64,000 nucleotides of DNA. Origin: Streptomyces sp. NBC_00239. GTDB taxonomy: Bacteria; Actinomycetota; Actinomycetes; Streptomycetales; Streptomycetaceae. The DNA lies in assembly GCF_036194065.1 (NCBI RefSeq), contig NZ_CP108095.1, positions 2,232,001-2,296,000 on the forward strand, read 5' to 3'. Below are positions 44,151 through 53,500 of the stretch, piece by piece. How positions within the stretch are numbered: the stretch's first letter is position 1; every line of letters starts with the position of its first letter. The position numbers were made by a program, and so were the translations under genes. The notes beneath the pieces are model-generated. The model ran no database searches and was not told the origin of the DNA. It was given only the letters and a program-made list of their open reading frames with translations.

Positions 44151-45599
44151 ATGGCAGGCGCGGACGCAAGACCCCCTGGTCCCGCAGGGGTTCCCCTGCT
44201 CGGATCGTTGCTGGACCTCCGCAACGACTCGCTGGGCACCTTCCTGCGGGCCCAGCGCGAGCACGGCGACGTGGTACGCCTCTCCGCCGGCCCGCCCGGC
44301 CTGCGCGCCGAGCTCTACGCGGTGTTCTCCGCGGAGGGTGCCCAGCAGGTGCTGGCCGGCGAGGCGGCCAACTTCCGCAAGGACAGCTCGGTCTACCAGG
44401 AGATCCGCGAGTCCCTCGGCAACGGCCTGCTGACCAGCCAGGACGAGGACTACCTGCGGCAGCGGCGGCTGGTGCAGCCGTTGTTCACCCGGCGGCGGGT
44501 GGACGGCTACGCCGCCGCGGTCGCCACCGAGACCGACAGCCTCCTGCGCACCTGGCACGGCCGTACGGGCGGGCCCGGCGGACCGGCCACCACCCTGGAC
44601 GTCGGCACCGAGATGATGGGGCTGGCGCTGCGCACCGTCGCCCGGATCCTGTTCGGCACGGACGTCGACGCCGCCGCCGCGGTCGTGGACCGCTGCTTCC
44701 CCGTCATCACCGAGTACACGCTGCGCCGCGGCTACTCCCCCCTCAAACTCCCCCGCCAGGTGCCGACCCCCGCCAACCGGCGGGCGGCCGCCGCGATCTC
44801 CGAGCTGTACGGGGTCTGCGACCAGATCATCGCCGGGCGCGGCGGCGCGGGCGTCCGGCACGGGGAGGACCACGGCGACGACCCCGGTACGGAAACGGAC
44901 AACGGCGGCGGTGACGGGGCGGGGTCCGGGGCGGGCGAGGACCTGCTGACCCTGCTGGCCGCCGCGCGCAGCGCGCAGGACACCGCCTTCGACGCGGACG
45001 AACTCCGCGACCAGGTGCTGATCTTCCTGCTCGCCGGCCACGAGACCACCGCCACCTCGCTGGCGTTCTCGCTCTGGCTGCTGGCCCGCCACCCCGAGGT
45101 GCAGGACCGGGCCCGCGCCGAGATCTCCCAGGTGCTGGGCGACCGCACCCCCGAGGCCGCCGACCTGGACAAACTCCCGTACCTCACACAGGTGCTGAAG
45201 GAGGCGATGCGGCTCTACCCGGCGGCGCCGGTGATAGGGCGCCGGGCGGTGGCCGCGGCCGAGATCGGCGGCCGGGTGATCCCCGCGGGGGCCGATGTGA
45301 TCGTGGCCCCGTGGGTGACGCACCGGCACCCGCGCTACTGGCCCGACCCCGAGCGCTTCGACCCGGACCGGTTCACCCCCGAGGCCGAGGCGGCGCGCCC
45401 GCGTTACGCGTGGTTCCCGTTCGGCGGCGGGCCGCGGGCCTGCATCGGCCAGCACTTCTCGATGCTGGAGTCGGTGACCGCGCTGGCGATGCTGCTGCGG
45501 GCCTACGCCTTCGAGTCCGACACCGGTTCCGTGGCCGTGTCCGCCGGCATCACGCTGAGCTCGGCGACACCGCTGAACTGCCGGCTGCGCCCGCTCTGA
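44151..45599 (+). CDS. Cytochrome P450
   Basis: This 482-residue P450 has the I-helix oxygen-binding motif AGHETT from about residue 295, the K-helix EAMR (351-354), the PERF region (DPERFDPDRF) and the haem loop FPFGGGPRACIGQH with ligand Cys431. The N-terminal part (FRKDSSVYQEI; GLLTSQDEDYLRQRRLVQPLF) resembles bacterial P450s of the pentalenene oxygenase type and fatty-acid or terpene oxidisers. A Gly/Asp-rich insertion at about 229-263 before the I helix is unusual. No ferredoxin or reductase gene is adjacent. ATG 44151 has GAGG upstream; a GTG at 44115 is possible. Confidence 0.92.
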   Translation: MAGADARPPGPAGVPLLGSLLDLRNDSLGTFLRAQREHGDVVRLSAGPPGLRAELYAVFSAEGAQQVLAGEAANFRKDSSVYQEIRESLGNGLLTSQDEDYLRQRRLVQPLFTRRRVDGYAAAVATETDSLLRTWHGRTGGPGGPATTLDVGTEMMGLALRTVARILFGTDVDAAAAVVDRCFPVITEYTLRRGYSPLKLPRQVPTPANRRAAAAISELYGVCDQIIAGRGGAGVRHGEDHGDDPGTETDNGGGDGAGSGAGEDLLTLLAAARSAQDTAFDADELRDQVLIFLLAGHETTATSLAFSLWLLARHPEVQDRARAEISQVLGDRTPEAADLDKLPYLTQVLKEAMRLYPAAPVIGRRAVAAAEIGGRVIPAGADVIVAPWVTHRHPRYWPDPERFDPDRFTPEAEAARPRYAWFPFGGGPRACIGQHFSMLESVTALAMLLRAYAFESDTGSVAVSAGITLSSATPLNCRLRPL

Positions 45600-45636
45600 C
45601 CGGGCCGCGCCCGGCCGGGCGGCCGGGCGGCCGGGG

Positions 45637-47169
45637 TCAGAGCCCGGGCGGGGCGTTGGTGCCCTTGAGGCGTTCGAGGTCGTCGGGGCGTACCTGGATG
45701 ACGAACAGGGCGATGAGGGCGCCGACGGCGGCGAAGATGGCCGCGGCGATGAAGGACCGGGTGACGCCGTAGGTGAGCACCTGGTCGCCCCAGGGGTCGG
45801 GCAGCTGTTGCGTGCGGTTGAAGCGCAGCCGCTCGGCGGGGCTCGCCTGGGCCAGGAAGGCGGGCACGACCTTGCCGGCCTCGGTGCTGCTGGCCGTGCC
45901 GAAGACCGTCACGAGGATCGACAGACCGAGCGAACCGCCCACCTGCTGGGTGGCGTTGAGCAGGCCGGAGGCGGCGCCGGACTCCTGGTCGGGCACCCGG
46001 GACAGGGCCATGAGCGTGAGCGACACGAACTGCAGGCCCATGCCCATGCCGAAGACGAGCATCGGCCCGAGGATGCTGCCGAGGTACGTGGACTGGATGT
46101 CGGTCAGCGTCAGCCAGGCCAGGCCCGCGGCCGACAGCAGGGCGCCGATCACCATGAAGGGCTTGGGGCCGAACTTCGGCAGGAGTTGCGAGGTGAGGCC
46201 CGCGCCGACCGCGATCACCGCGCTGATCGGAAGGAAGGCCAGACCGGCCTGCAGCGGGCTGAAGTCCAGCACGTTCTGCACGAAGAGGGTCAGGAAGAAG
46301 AACATGCCGAAGATCGCGCAGGCGAGCATGAGCATGATGCCGTAGGTGCCGGCCCGGTTGCGGTCCGCGAACATGTGCAGCGGGGTGATCGGCTGCGCGG
46401 AGCGGCGCTCGATCAGGATGTACAGCGTCAGAAGGACCACCGCGGCGCCGAAGGAGGCCAGCGTGAGGGGGTCCCGCCAGCCCTCCTGTGCGGCGCGGAT
46501 GAACCCGTAGACCAGGGCCACCATGCCCACCGTGGCGGTCACGGCGCCGGTGAAGTCGAAGTGTCCGGGGTGCCGTTCGGACTCCTTGATCACCCGCGGT
46601 GCGGCGAAGGCGATGAGCAGCGCGATGGGCACGTTGACGAAGAAGATCCAGCGCCAGTCGAGCCATTCGACGAGGATGCCGCCGAGGAGCAGGCCGATCG
46701 CGCCGCCGCCTGCCGAGACGCCGGCGAAGACGCCGAACGCCCGGTTGCGGGCGGGCCCTTCGGTGAAGGTCGTGGTGATCAGCGCGAGCGAGGTCGGGGA
46801 GGCGATGGCGCCGCCCACGCCCTGGAGGGCCCGCGCGGCGAGCAGTTGGCCGGAGTTCTGGGCGAGGCCGCCGAGCAGGGAGGCCAGGCCGAAGAGGAGG
46901 ACGCCGAAGATGAACACCCGGCGCCGGCCGAGGATGTCGCCGGTCCGGCCGCCGAGGAGCAGCAGCCCGCCGAAGGTGAGCGTGTAGGCGTTGACCACCC
47001 AGGAGAGGCTGGTCGTGGAGAACCCCAGCGCTGTCTGGATGTGCGGCAGCGCGATGTTCACGATCGTGATGTCGAGGACGATCATGAGCTGGCAGGAGGC
47101 GATGACGAACAGGGCGAGCCCGTTCCCGCTTCCTCGGACCTTGCCGTCGGTCCCGGTGGTGGTCGGCAC
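45637..47169 (-). CDS. MFS transporter, DHA2 (14-TM) drug-exporter type
   Basis: This protein of about 510 residues has 14 hydrophobic segments and DHA2 motifs: LDITIVNIALPHIQTALG (motif D1), GGRTGDILGRRRVF (motif A), RALQGVGGAIASPTSLALI (motif B), FGVFAGVSAGGGAIGLLLGGILVEWLDWRWIFF (motif C region, split). It exports small molecules by proton exchange; the substrate is unknown. The start is uncertain: GTGs at 47184 and 47169 and an upstream ATG at 47268 are possible; I prefer 47169. It is divergent from the DPP-IV-like gene and shares the motif at 47256, so it may belong to the GntR regulon. Confidence 0.85.
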   Translation of the reverse strand: MPTTTGTDGKVRGSGNGLALFVIASCQLMIVLDITIVNIALPHIQTALGFSTTSLSWVVNAYTLTFGGLLLLGGRTGDILGRRRVFIFGVLLFGLASLLGGLAQNSGQLLAARALQGVGGAIASPTSLALITTTFTEGPARNRAFGVFAGVSAGGGAIGLLLGGILVEWLDWRWIFFVNVPIALLIAFAAPRVIKESERHPGHFDFTGAVTATVGMVALVYGFIRAAQEGWRDPLTLASFGAAVVLLTLYILIERRSAQPITPLHMFADRNRAGTYGIMLMLACAIFGMFFFLTLFVQNVLDFSPLQAGLAFLPISAVIAVGAGLTSQLLPKFGPKPFMVIGALLSAAGLAWLTLTDIQSTYLGSILGPMLVFGMGMGLQFVSLTLMALSRVPDQESGAASGLLNATQQVGGSLGLSILVTVFGTASSTEAGKVVPAFLAQASPAERLRFNRTQQLPDPWGDQVLTYGVTRSFIAAAIFAAVGALIALFVIQVRPDDLERLKGTNAPPGL

Positions 47170-47255
47170 GGTTTTCCGGTCCACCCTTTCGACGCTAAGC
47201 CCGGCCCTGGTGATCCACCACTCGAACGGCGTAAGGGTCGAGAGGGGGATTTCGG

Positions 47256-47278
47256 TGTGTAATTTCACATGTCACACT
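47256..47278. promoter_or_regulatory. GntR-regulon motif S1 (peptidase/MFS intergenic)
   Basis: TGTGTAATTTCACATG (47256-47271) shares 11 of 16 bases with the site at 55313. An overlapping second match, ending GTCACACT, runs 47263-47278. It overlaps TAATTT, a likely -10 for the peptidase gene, 14 bp before its ATG. Confidence 0.5.
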
Positions 47279-47284
47279 GCCTTC

Positions 47285-49420
47285 ATGGATTCCTTCCTTC
47301 AGCTCTCCGCCCGGACCGGGCGGTTCACGTACGGGGCCCCGCGCGCCGCCGCCTTCGGCGACCGGGGGCGGCTGCTGTACTTCCTGCGCTCCACCGGGCC
47401 CGCCGACCCGGTGGACTCCCTGTGGGTGCTCGACACCGCCGACGGGCCCGCGGGCCCGGCCGGCACCGAGCGGCTGCTCGCCGACGCCGCGCTGCTCGCC
47501 CCCGCGGGCGGCGAACTCCCGGCCGTCGAGCGGCGGCTGCGCGAGCGGATCCGGCTCACCGCCCCCGGCATCGGCTCCTTCGCGCTGTCCGGCGACGGCC
47601 TCAGCGCGGTCTTCGCCCTGTACGGGCGCGTCTTCCGGGTCCGCGCCCACGGGCGCTCCGACGTGACGGCCGACGCGCCCGCCGACACCGCCTCGCGGGC
47701 ACCCGCGGAGGCACCCGCGGCCGTGCCGGTGGAAGTGCCGGTGGCGGGCCCCGCCTTCGACCCGCGCCCCAGCCACGACGGCTCCAAGGTCGCCTACGTG
47801 ACCGGCGACGCCCTGTACGTGTCCCCCGGCGGCCGGGTCAGCCCCGCCGACGGGGCCCGCTGGGGCGTGGCCGAGTTCGCCGCCGCCGAGGAGCTCGGCC
47901 GCTCCCGCGGCCACTGGTGGTCGCCCGACGGCACCGCCCTGCTCGCCGCCCGGGTCGCCGAATCCGCCCTGCCCCGCCGGTGGTTCGCCGACCCGGCGCA
48001 CCCCGAGCGGGCCCCCGAGGACTTCGCGTACCCGCAGGCCGGCGGCCCCAACGCCGACGTGCAGCTGTGGGTCTTCGGCGCGCGGCAGAGCCGGGTCCGC
48101 CTCCAGTGGGACGCCGAGGCCTTCCCGTACGTCTCGGACGCCGAGTGGGACTCCGCCGACGAGATCCTGCTGACCGTCCAGGACCGGCTGCAACAGACCG
48201 TCCTGCTGCTCAGCGCCGATCCGGCCACCGGGCGGACCCGCGAACTCTCCCGTACCCTCCACCCGCTCTGGGTCGACCCGCTGCCCGGCACCCCCGCCCG
48301 GCTGCCCGACGGCCGGCTGCTGACGTCCGCCGACACCCCGGGCGGCGCGGCCCGGGCACTCGCCGTCGACGGCAAGGTCCGCACCGGCGAGGGGATCCAG
48401 GTCCGCCGGGTGGCGGGCGTGCACGCGGGCGCCCTGCTCGTCGAGGCCGGCCTGCGGGACCCCTCCGAGCAGCAGGTCGTCCTCGTCGACCCCGACACCG
48501 GGGAGGTCCGGCCGGTCGCCGACGGGCCCGGCGTGCACGCGGTGCTCGCCCAGGGCGGGGCGCTGCTGATCACCACCGCGGACGCCGACGGCGTCCGGCG
48601 GTCCGTGCGCACCGCGGACGGCCGGGCGTTCGCCCCGCGCGACCTGTCCGAGCCGCTGCCGTACCGGGTGGAGCCCCGGCTGGCCCGCGTCACCGAACGC
48701 GGGCTGCCCACCGCGCTGGTGCTGCCGCGCGGCCACCGGCCCGGCGAGCGGCTGCCCGTGCTCCTCGACGTGTACGGGGGCCCCGGCTACCAGGCGGTGT
48801 CGGCCGAGCCGCGCCGCTGGCAGCACCGCCAGTGGTGGGCCGACCAGGGCTTCGCGGTGGTCACCACCGACAACCGCGGCACCCCGTTCGTCTCCCCCGC
48901 CTTCGCCCACGCGATGTACCGCGGGTTCTCCGAGGTGACCCTCGCGGACCAGGTGGACGCGCTCCTGGCACTCGGCGAGCGGCACCCGGAACTGGACCTG
49001 GGCCGGGTGGCCGTACGCGGCTGGTCGTACGGGGGCTACCTGGCGGCGATGGCGGTGCTGCGCCGCCCGGACGTCTTCCACACGGCCGTCGCGGGCGCCG
49101 CGCCCACCGACTTCCGGCACTACGACACGGCGTACACCGAGCGCTACCTGGGCCTGCCGCAGGAGCACCCGGAGGTGTACGAGCGGGACTGCCTGATCGG
49201 TGACGCGCCGGCGCTGAGCCGGCCGCTGATGCTGGTGCACGGGCTGGCCGACGACAACGTCCACCCCTCGCACACCCTGCTGCTGTCCCAGGCGCTCACC
49301 GCCGCGGGCCGGCCGCACCAGCTGCTGGCGCTGCCGGGGGTGACCCACATGACCCCGGGCGGCGTGGACGAGAAGCTGATGGCGCTGGAACTCGACTTCC
49401 TGCGCCGCACCCTCCCCTAG
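47285..49420 (+). CDS. S9 family prolyl peptidase (dipeptidyl peptidase IV-like)
   Basis: DPP-IV-type enzymes release X-Pro dipeptides from peptide N-termini. This 711-residue protein has an N-terminal propeller (residues about 20-460; SHDGSKVAYVTGDALYV, RGHWWSPDGTALLAARV, the R-x-W and EDFAYPQAGGPNADV region that holds the substrate N-terminus) and a C-terminal alpha/beta hydrolase with GWSYGG (Ser581), ADDNVHP (Asp656) and THMTP (His688). There is no signal peptide, so it acts in the cytoplasm, on peptides brought in by the importer nearby. ATG 47285 is the only well-placed start. The gene is convergent with the ABC operon and shares its motif. Confidence 0.9.
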   Translation: MDSFLQLSARTGRFTYGAPRAAAFGDRGRLLYFLRSTGPADPVDSLWVLDTADGPAGPAGTERLLADAALLAPAGGELPAVERRLRERIRLTAPGIGSFALSGDGLSAVFALYGRVFRVRAHGRSDVTADAPADTASRAPAEAPAAVPVEVPVAGPAFDPRPSHDGSKVAYVTGDALYVSPGGRVSPADGARWGVAEFAAAEELGRSRGHWWSPDGTALLAARVAESALPRRWFADPAHPERAPEDFAYPQAGGPNADVQLWVFGARQSRVRLQWDAEAFPYVSDAEWDSADEILLTVQDRLQQTVLLLSADPATGRTRELSRTLHPLWVDPLPGTPARLPDGRLLTSADTPGGAARALAVDGKVRTGEGIQVRRVAGVHAGALLVEAGLRDPSEQQVVLVDPDTGEVRPVADGPGVHAVLAQGGALLITTADADGVRRSVRTADGRAFAPRDLSEPLPYRVEPRLARVTERGLPTALVLPRGHRPGERLPVLLDVYGGPGYQAVSAEPRRWQHRQWWADQGFAVVTTDNRGTPFVSPAFAHAMYRGFSEVTLADQVDALLALGERHPELDLGRVAVRGWSYGGYLAAMAVLRRPDVFHTAVAGAAPTDFRHYDTAYTERYLGLPQEHPEVYERDCLIGDAPALSRPLMLVHGLADDNVHPSHTLLLSQALTAAGRPHQLLALPGVTHMTPGGVDEKLMALELDFLRRTLP

Positions 49421-49444
49421 GGGACGCAGGGAAGGCACACAAGG

Positions 49445-49480
49445 AAGGGCCCCGGAGACGCCGTTGTCTCCGGGGCCCTT
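49445..49480. terminator. Bidirectional terminator between peptidase and ABC operon
   Basis: AAGGGCCCCGGAGAC and GTCTCCGGGGCCCTT form a perfect 15-bp stem with a 6-nt loop. Confidence 0.9.
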
Positions 49481-49497
49481 CTTCCCGTGGTCCCCCG

Positions 49498-50520
49498 TCA
49501 GTCCCCCGGGAAGTGACACGCCACCTCGCGGGTCTCGCCGGGTGAGGCGATGCGCAGCAGCGGGCGTTCGGTCCGGCAGATCTCCTGTGCCTTGGCGCAC
49601 CGGGGGTGGAAGGTGCAGCCGGGCGGCGGGGAGGCCGGGCTCGGCGGGTCGCCGAGCAGGGTGATGCGCTCCCGGCGCCGCTCGGCGGCCGGGTCGGGCA
49701 GCGGTACGGCGGACAGCAGCGCCCGGGTGTACGGGTGCTGCGGGTTGCCGTACAGCGCGTGCTTGTCGCCGATCTCCACGATCCGGCCGAGGTACATGAC
49801 CGCGACCCGGTCGCTGACCCGCTTGACGACGGACAGGTCGTGGGCGATGAACACGTAGGCGAGGCCGAGTTCGCGCCGCAGCCGTTCCATCAGGTTGACG
49901 ATCTGCGCCTGGACGGAGACGTCGAGGGCGGAGACCGGCTCGTCGGCGACGACCAGGCGGGGGCTGGTGGACAGCGAGCGGGCGATGCCGATGCGCTGGG
50001 CCTGGCCGCCGGAGAACTCGTGCGGGTAGCGGTCGATGTGCTCGGGGATGAGGCCGACGAGTTCCATCAGCTCGGCGGCGCGGCGCCGGGCGTCGGCGGC
50101 GCTCCAGCCCTGGACCAGCAGCGGGTCGGAGATGATCCGGGCCACGGTCTGGCGGGGGTTGAGCGAGGAGTGCGGGTCCTGGAAGACCATCTGCAGCTGC
50201 TTGCGCAGCGGGCGCATCCGGCCCTGTGAGAGCCGGCTGATCTCGCGTCCCTCGAAGGAGATGCTGCCGGAGGTCGGCTCCAGGAGCCGCACGAGCATCC
50301 GGCCGGTGGTCGACTTGCCGCAGCCGGACTCGCCGACCAGGCCGAGGGTCTCCCCCGGCGACAGGTCGAAGGAGACCCCGTCGACGGCCCGGATCGGGGC
50401 GCCTCGGCGTCCGGTGGCGCTGCGCCGACCGGGGAAGGTCATCGTCAGGTCGGTCACGGACAGCAGGGGCGGGTCGGCCGCCCCGTCGGTCACGGCGGGC
50501 AGGGGTTCGGTGGTGGTCAT
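49498..50520 (-). CDS. Oligopeptide ABC transporter ATP-binding protein (OppF/DppF type)
   Basis: This 340-residue ATPase has Walker A GESGCGKSTTG, Q-loop VFQDPHSSLNPRQTV, signature EFSGGQAQRIGIARSL, Walker B LVVADEPVSALD and the C-terminal oligo_HPY domain with CTFHPRCAKAQEIC (Cys residues that can bind an iron-sulfur cluster in some members). It powers peptide import with its partner encoded just upstream. Its start overlaps the partner's stop by 4 nt, and it is the last gene of the five-gene operon before a strong terminator. Confidence 0.93.
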   Translation of the reverse strand: MTTTEPLPAVTDGAADPPLLSVTDLTMTFPGRRSATGRRGAPIRAVDGVSFDLSPGETLGLVGESGCGKSTTGRMLVRLLEPTSGSISFEGREISRLSQGRMRPLRKQLQMVFQDPHSSLNPRQTVARIISDPLLVQGWSAADARRRAAELMELVGLIPEHIDRYPHEFSGGQAQRIGIARSLSTSPRLVVADEPVSALDVSVQAQIVNLMERLRRELGLAYVFIAHDLSVVKRVSDRVAVMYLGRIVEIGDKHALYGNPQHPYTRALLSAVPLPDPAAERRRERITLLGDPPSPASPPPGCTFHPRCAKAQEICRTERPLLRIASPGETREVACHFPGD

Positions 50521-51530
50521 CGGGCCGCCTCCTGGACGGCGCCCGCGAGGTGGCAGGCGGTCATGCGGGCGCCTTCGCCGTACGGCACGAAGGCGGGGCG
50601 CTCGGTGGTGCAGCGGTCGCGTTCGGCCGGGGCGGCCGCGGCGGAGCGGGCGCAGCGGGGTGCGAACGCGCAGCCGGGGGCGGGGGCGAGGAGGGAGGGC
50701 GGCGAGCCGGGGATGGCCCGCAGCGGCGCGTCGTCGGCGTCGTCGAGGCGGGGCAGGGAGTCGAGCAGGCCGCTGGTGTACGGGTGCGCGGGCTCGGCGA
50801 ACAGCTCGTCCACGGAGGCCTGTTCGGCGGCCCGGCCGCCGTACATGACCAGCACCTCGTGGGCGACGCGGGCGACGACCCCGAGGTCGTGGGTGATCAT
50901 CACGACGCCGAGGCCGCGTTCCTGCTGGAGCTTGGCGATCAGGTCGAGGATCTGGGCCTGGACGGTGACGTCGAGGGCGGTGGTGGGTTCGTCGGCGATC
51001 AGCAGGTCGGGCTCGCAGGCCAGCGCCATGGCGATCATGGCCCGCTGGCGCATGCCGCCGGAGAACTGGTGCGGGTACTCCCCGGCCCGGCGGGCGGGTT
51101 CGGGGATGCCGACCTCGCCGAGCATGTCGACGGCACGCTTGCGGGCGGCGGCCCGCCCGGCCCGGAAGTGCACCCGGAAGTGCTCGGCGATCTGTTCGCC
51201 GACCGTGTAGTAGGGGTGCAGGCTGGACAGCGGGTCCTGGAAGATCATCGCCATCCGGCGCCCGCGCAGCTTGGAGAGCTCCTTCTCGGACAGGCCGGTG
51301 AGCTCCTGCCCGGCGAGGGCGATGGAGCCGCCGATCTCGGCGCCCCGGTGCAGTCCCATGACGGCGAGCGAGGTCACGGACTTGCCGGAGCCGGACTCGC
51401 CGACGATGCCGAGGGTACGGCCCGCCTCGACGGTGAAGCCGATCGAGTCGACGGCCCGTACGCGGCCGCGCGGGGTGGTGAACGTGACCTGGAGGTCGCG
51501 TACTTCGAGCAGGGGCGGCGCGGCGGCCAT
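50517..51530 (-). CDS. Oligopeptide ABC transporter ATP-binding protein (OppD/DppD type)
   Basis: This 337-residue ATPase has Walker A GESGSGKSVTS, Q-loop IFQDPLSSLHPYYTV, signature QFSGGMRQRAMIAMAL, Walker B LLIADEPTTALDVT and an HPY tail with PGCAFAPRCARS. It forms a heterodimer with the OppF-type subunit. The ATG at 51530 overlaps the permease stop by one base, showing tight coupling. OppD and OppF being adjacent and distinct is the standard layout. Confidence 0.93.
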   Translation of the reverse strand: MAAAPPLLEVRDLQVTFTTPRGRVRAVDSIGFTVEAGRTLGIVGESGSGKSVTSLAVMGLHRGAEIGGSIALAGQELTGLSEKELSKLRGRRMAMIFQDPLSSLHPYYTVGEQIAEHFRVHFRAGRAAARKRAVDMLGEVGIPEPARRAGEYPHQFSGGMRQRAMIAMALACEPDLLIADEPTTALDVTVQAQILDLIAKLQQERGLGVVMITHDLGVVARVAHEVLVMYGGRAAEQASVDELFAEPAHPYTSGLLDSLPRLDDADDAPLRAIPGSPPSLLAPAPGCAFAPRCARSAAAAPAERDRCTTERPAFVPYGEGARMTACHLAGAVQEAAR

Positions 51531-52516
51531 CAGTACCTCACCCGGGGATCGACGACGGCGTACAGGAGGTCGACCGCGAGGTTGGCGACGACGATGAAGA
51601 AGGCGGCCAGGAGGGTGACGCCGAGCACCACGGGCTGGTCGGAATTGACCAGCGCGCCGTAGAAGAGGCGTCCGATGCCGGGGAGCCCGAAGATCGACTC
51701 GGTGATGACGGCGCCGGCCAGCAGGCCGCCGAGGTCCATGCCGAAGATGGTCAGGATGGGGGTCATCCCGGAGCGCAGGCCGTGCTTGACGACGACGGTG
51801 CGCTCCGGCATGCCCTTGGCCCGGGCGGTGCGGATGTAGGGCTCGGCCATCGCCTCGATCATCGAACCGCGGCTCTGGCGCGCGTACATGGCCGCGTAGA
51901 GGAGGGCGAGGGCGATCCACGGCAGCAGCAGGTTGCTGGCCCAGCCGACCGGGTTCTCGGTGAAGGGCTGGTAGCTGGGGTAGGGCAGCAGGCCGGCGAT
52001 GCGGATGACTCCGTAGATGAGCATCACGGAGGTGAAGTAGACCGGCAGGGAGGCCGCGGCGACGGCGCCGACCATCAGCGCCTTGTCGGTGACGGAGTCC
52101 TTGCGCAGGGCGGCGGTGACGCCGGCACCCAGGCCCAGCACCAGCCAGAGCAGGGCCGCGCCGACGGCCAGCGAGGCGGAGACCGGGAGCCGGTCCATGA
52201 GCAGGTCCCAGACGGGCAGGGAGTTCTCGTACGAGTAGCCCAGGCAGGGGAAGTCGCACTGGACGGCGTACTGGCCGGAGCCCAGGGTGCGGCCGGTGAA
52301 GATGCCGGTGAGGAAGTCGGTGAACTGCCGCCATATCGGCTGGTCGAGGCCGAGGTAGGCCCGCACGTCGGCGATCCGCTCGGTGCTGCAGGTCTTGCCG
52401 CAGGCGGCGGCCGCCGGGTCGGAGGGCAGGACGTAGAAGATGAGGAAGGTGACGGCGGCGATGGCGAGGAGCACTCCGGCCACGCCGGCCAGGCGGCGGA
52501 CGAGGAAGAGGATCAC
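51530..52516 (-). CDS. Oligopeptide ABC transporter permease (DppB type)
   Basis: This 328-residue permease has helix 1 (LAGVAGVLLAIAAVTFLIFYVL), a periplasmic loop with four Cys (AAACGKTCSTER and QCDFPCLGYS) that may form disulfides, and the DppB EAA-like loop YIRTARAKGMPERTVVVKHGLR. The Cys-rich loop is not usual in E. coli DppB but occurs in actinobacterial peptide permeases. It starts at a GTG at 52516 that overlaps the upstream permease stop by 4 nt. It forms the channel with the DppC-type subunit. Confidence 0.92.
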   Translation of the reverse strand: MILFLVRRLAGVAGVLLAIAAVTFLIFYVLPSDPAAAACGKTCSTERIADVRAYLGLDQPIWRQFTDFLTGIFTGRTLGSGQYAVQCDFPCLGYSYENSLPVWDLLMDRLPVSASLAVGAALLWLVLGLGAGVTAALRKDSVTDKALMVGAVAAASLPVYFTSVMLIYGVIRIAGLLPYPSYQPFTENPVGWASNLLLPWIALALLYAAMYARQSRGSMIEAMAEPYIRTARAKGMPERTVVVKHGLRSGMTPILTIFGMDLGGLLAGAVITESIFGLPGIGRLFYGALVNSDQPVVLGVTLLAAFFIVVANLAVDLLYAVVDPRVRY

Positions 52517-53463
52517 GAGCGGCTTCCCCTCGGGTCGAGGATGTCGCGCAGGGCGTCGCCGAGCAGGGTGAAGGCGAGCACGGCGAGGAAGAGGAAGACG
52601 CTCGGGATGACGAAGTACATGGGGTCGGTCTCGTAGTAGGCGACGCTCTCGGCGATCATCTGGCCCCAGGACGGGGTGGGCGGGCGGACTCCCACGCCGA
52701 GGTAGCTGAGGGCGGCCTCGGTGCTGATCATGCCGGGGATGAGCAGGGTGGTGTACGCGATGACCGGGCCCATCACGCCGGGCAGGATGTCCCGGGTGAG
52801 GATCCGCCACGAGCCGGCTCCGCCGACGCGTGCGGCGTCGACGTACTCGCGGTGTTTGAGCGAGAGGGTCTGGCCCCGGACCACGCGGGCGACGCCGGGC
52901 CAGCCGAAGACGCCGATGACGAGGGTGATGAGCACGATGCGGTTGACGTCCTTGGCCACGGACAGCATCGCGATCATGAAGATCAGCGACGGGAAGGACA
53001 TGGTCAGGTCCATCAGGCGGGAGAGCACCGCGTCGGTGCGGCCGCCGAAGTAGCCGGCGGCGATGCCGGCCGCGGTGCCGGCGGCGACCACGATGACGGT
53101 CGCGGTGAAGGCGATCAGGAGGGAGACCTGGGCGCCGTGCACCACACGGGCGAACAGGTCGCGGCCGGTGACGGGTTCGACTCCGAGCCAGTGCTCGGGG
53201 CTGATCCCGCCGAAGGACCCGAGCGGCTGGCCGCCGAGGTACGGGTCGATGGCGGTCTTGTCGAACTCGTCGGGGGACCAGCCGCCCAGCGCGCCCAGCC
53301 AGGGGGCGGCGACGGCCATGAGGACGAAGAGGAGGACGACGGAGAGGCTGATGCGGACGGCGGGGCGGCGGCGGAGTTCCCGCCGGGCGAGCTGCCAGGG
53401 GCTGCTGCCCGGCGGGACGGCCGGCGCGGCCGGCGTGGTGCCGGCTGCTGCGGTGGCGGTCAT
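52513..53463 (-). CDS. Oligopeptide ABC transporter permease (DppC type)
   Basis: This 316-residue permease has an N-terminal OppC_N segment (WQLARRELRRRPAVRISLSVVLL split by helix 1), the HWLGVEPVTGRDLFARVVHGAQVSL motif typical of DppC (LGTD.GRD type) and the EAA loop YVDAARVGGAGSWRILTRDILP. The order here is binding protein, DppC, DppB, DppD, DppF; DppC before DppB reverses the usual E. coli order. It starts 37 bp after the binding-protein stop. Confidence 0.92.
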   Translation of the reverse strand: MTATAAAGTTPAAPAVPPGSSPWQLARRELRRRPAVRISLSVVLLFVLMAVAAPWLGALGGWSPDEFDKTAIDPYLGGQPLGSFGGISPEHWLGVEPVTGRDLFARVVHGAQVSLLIAFTATVIVVAAGTAAGIAAGYFGGRTDAVLSRLMDLTMSFPSLIFMIAMLSVAKDVNRIVLITLVIGVFGWPGVARVVRGQTLSLKHREYVDAARVGGAGSWRILTRDILPGVMGPVIAYTTLLIPGMISTEAALSYLGVGVRPPTPSWGQMIAESVAYYETDPMYFVIPSVFLFLAVLAFTLLGDALRDILDPRGSRS

Positions 53464-53500
53464 GACCGGTCGGTGTGTCGTTTCAGGTCCGGCCGTCGCC

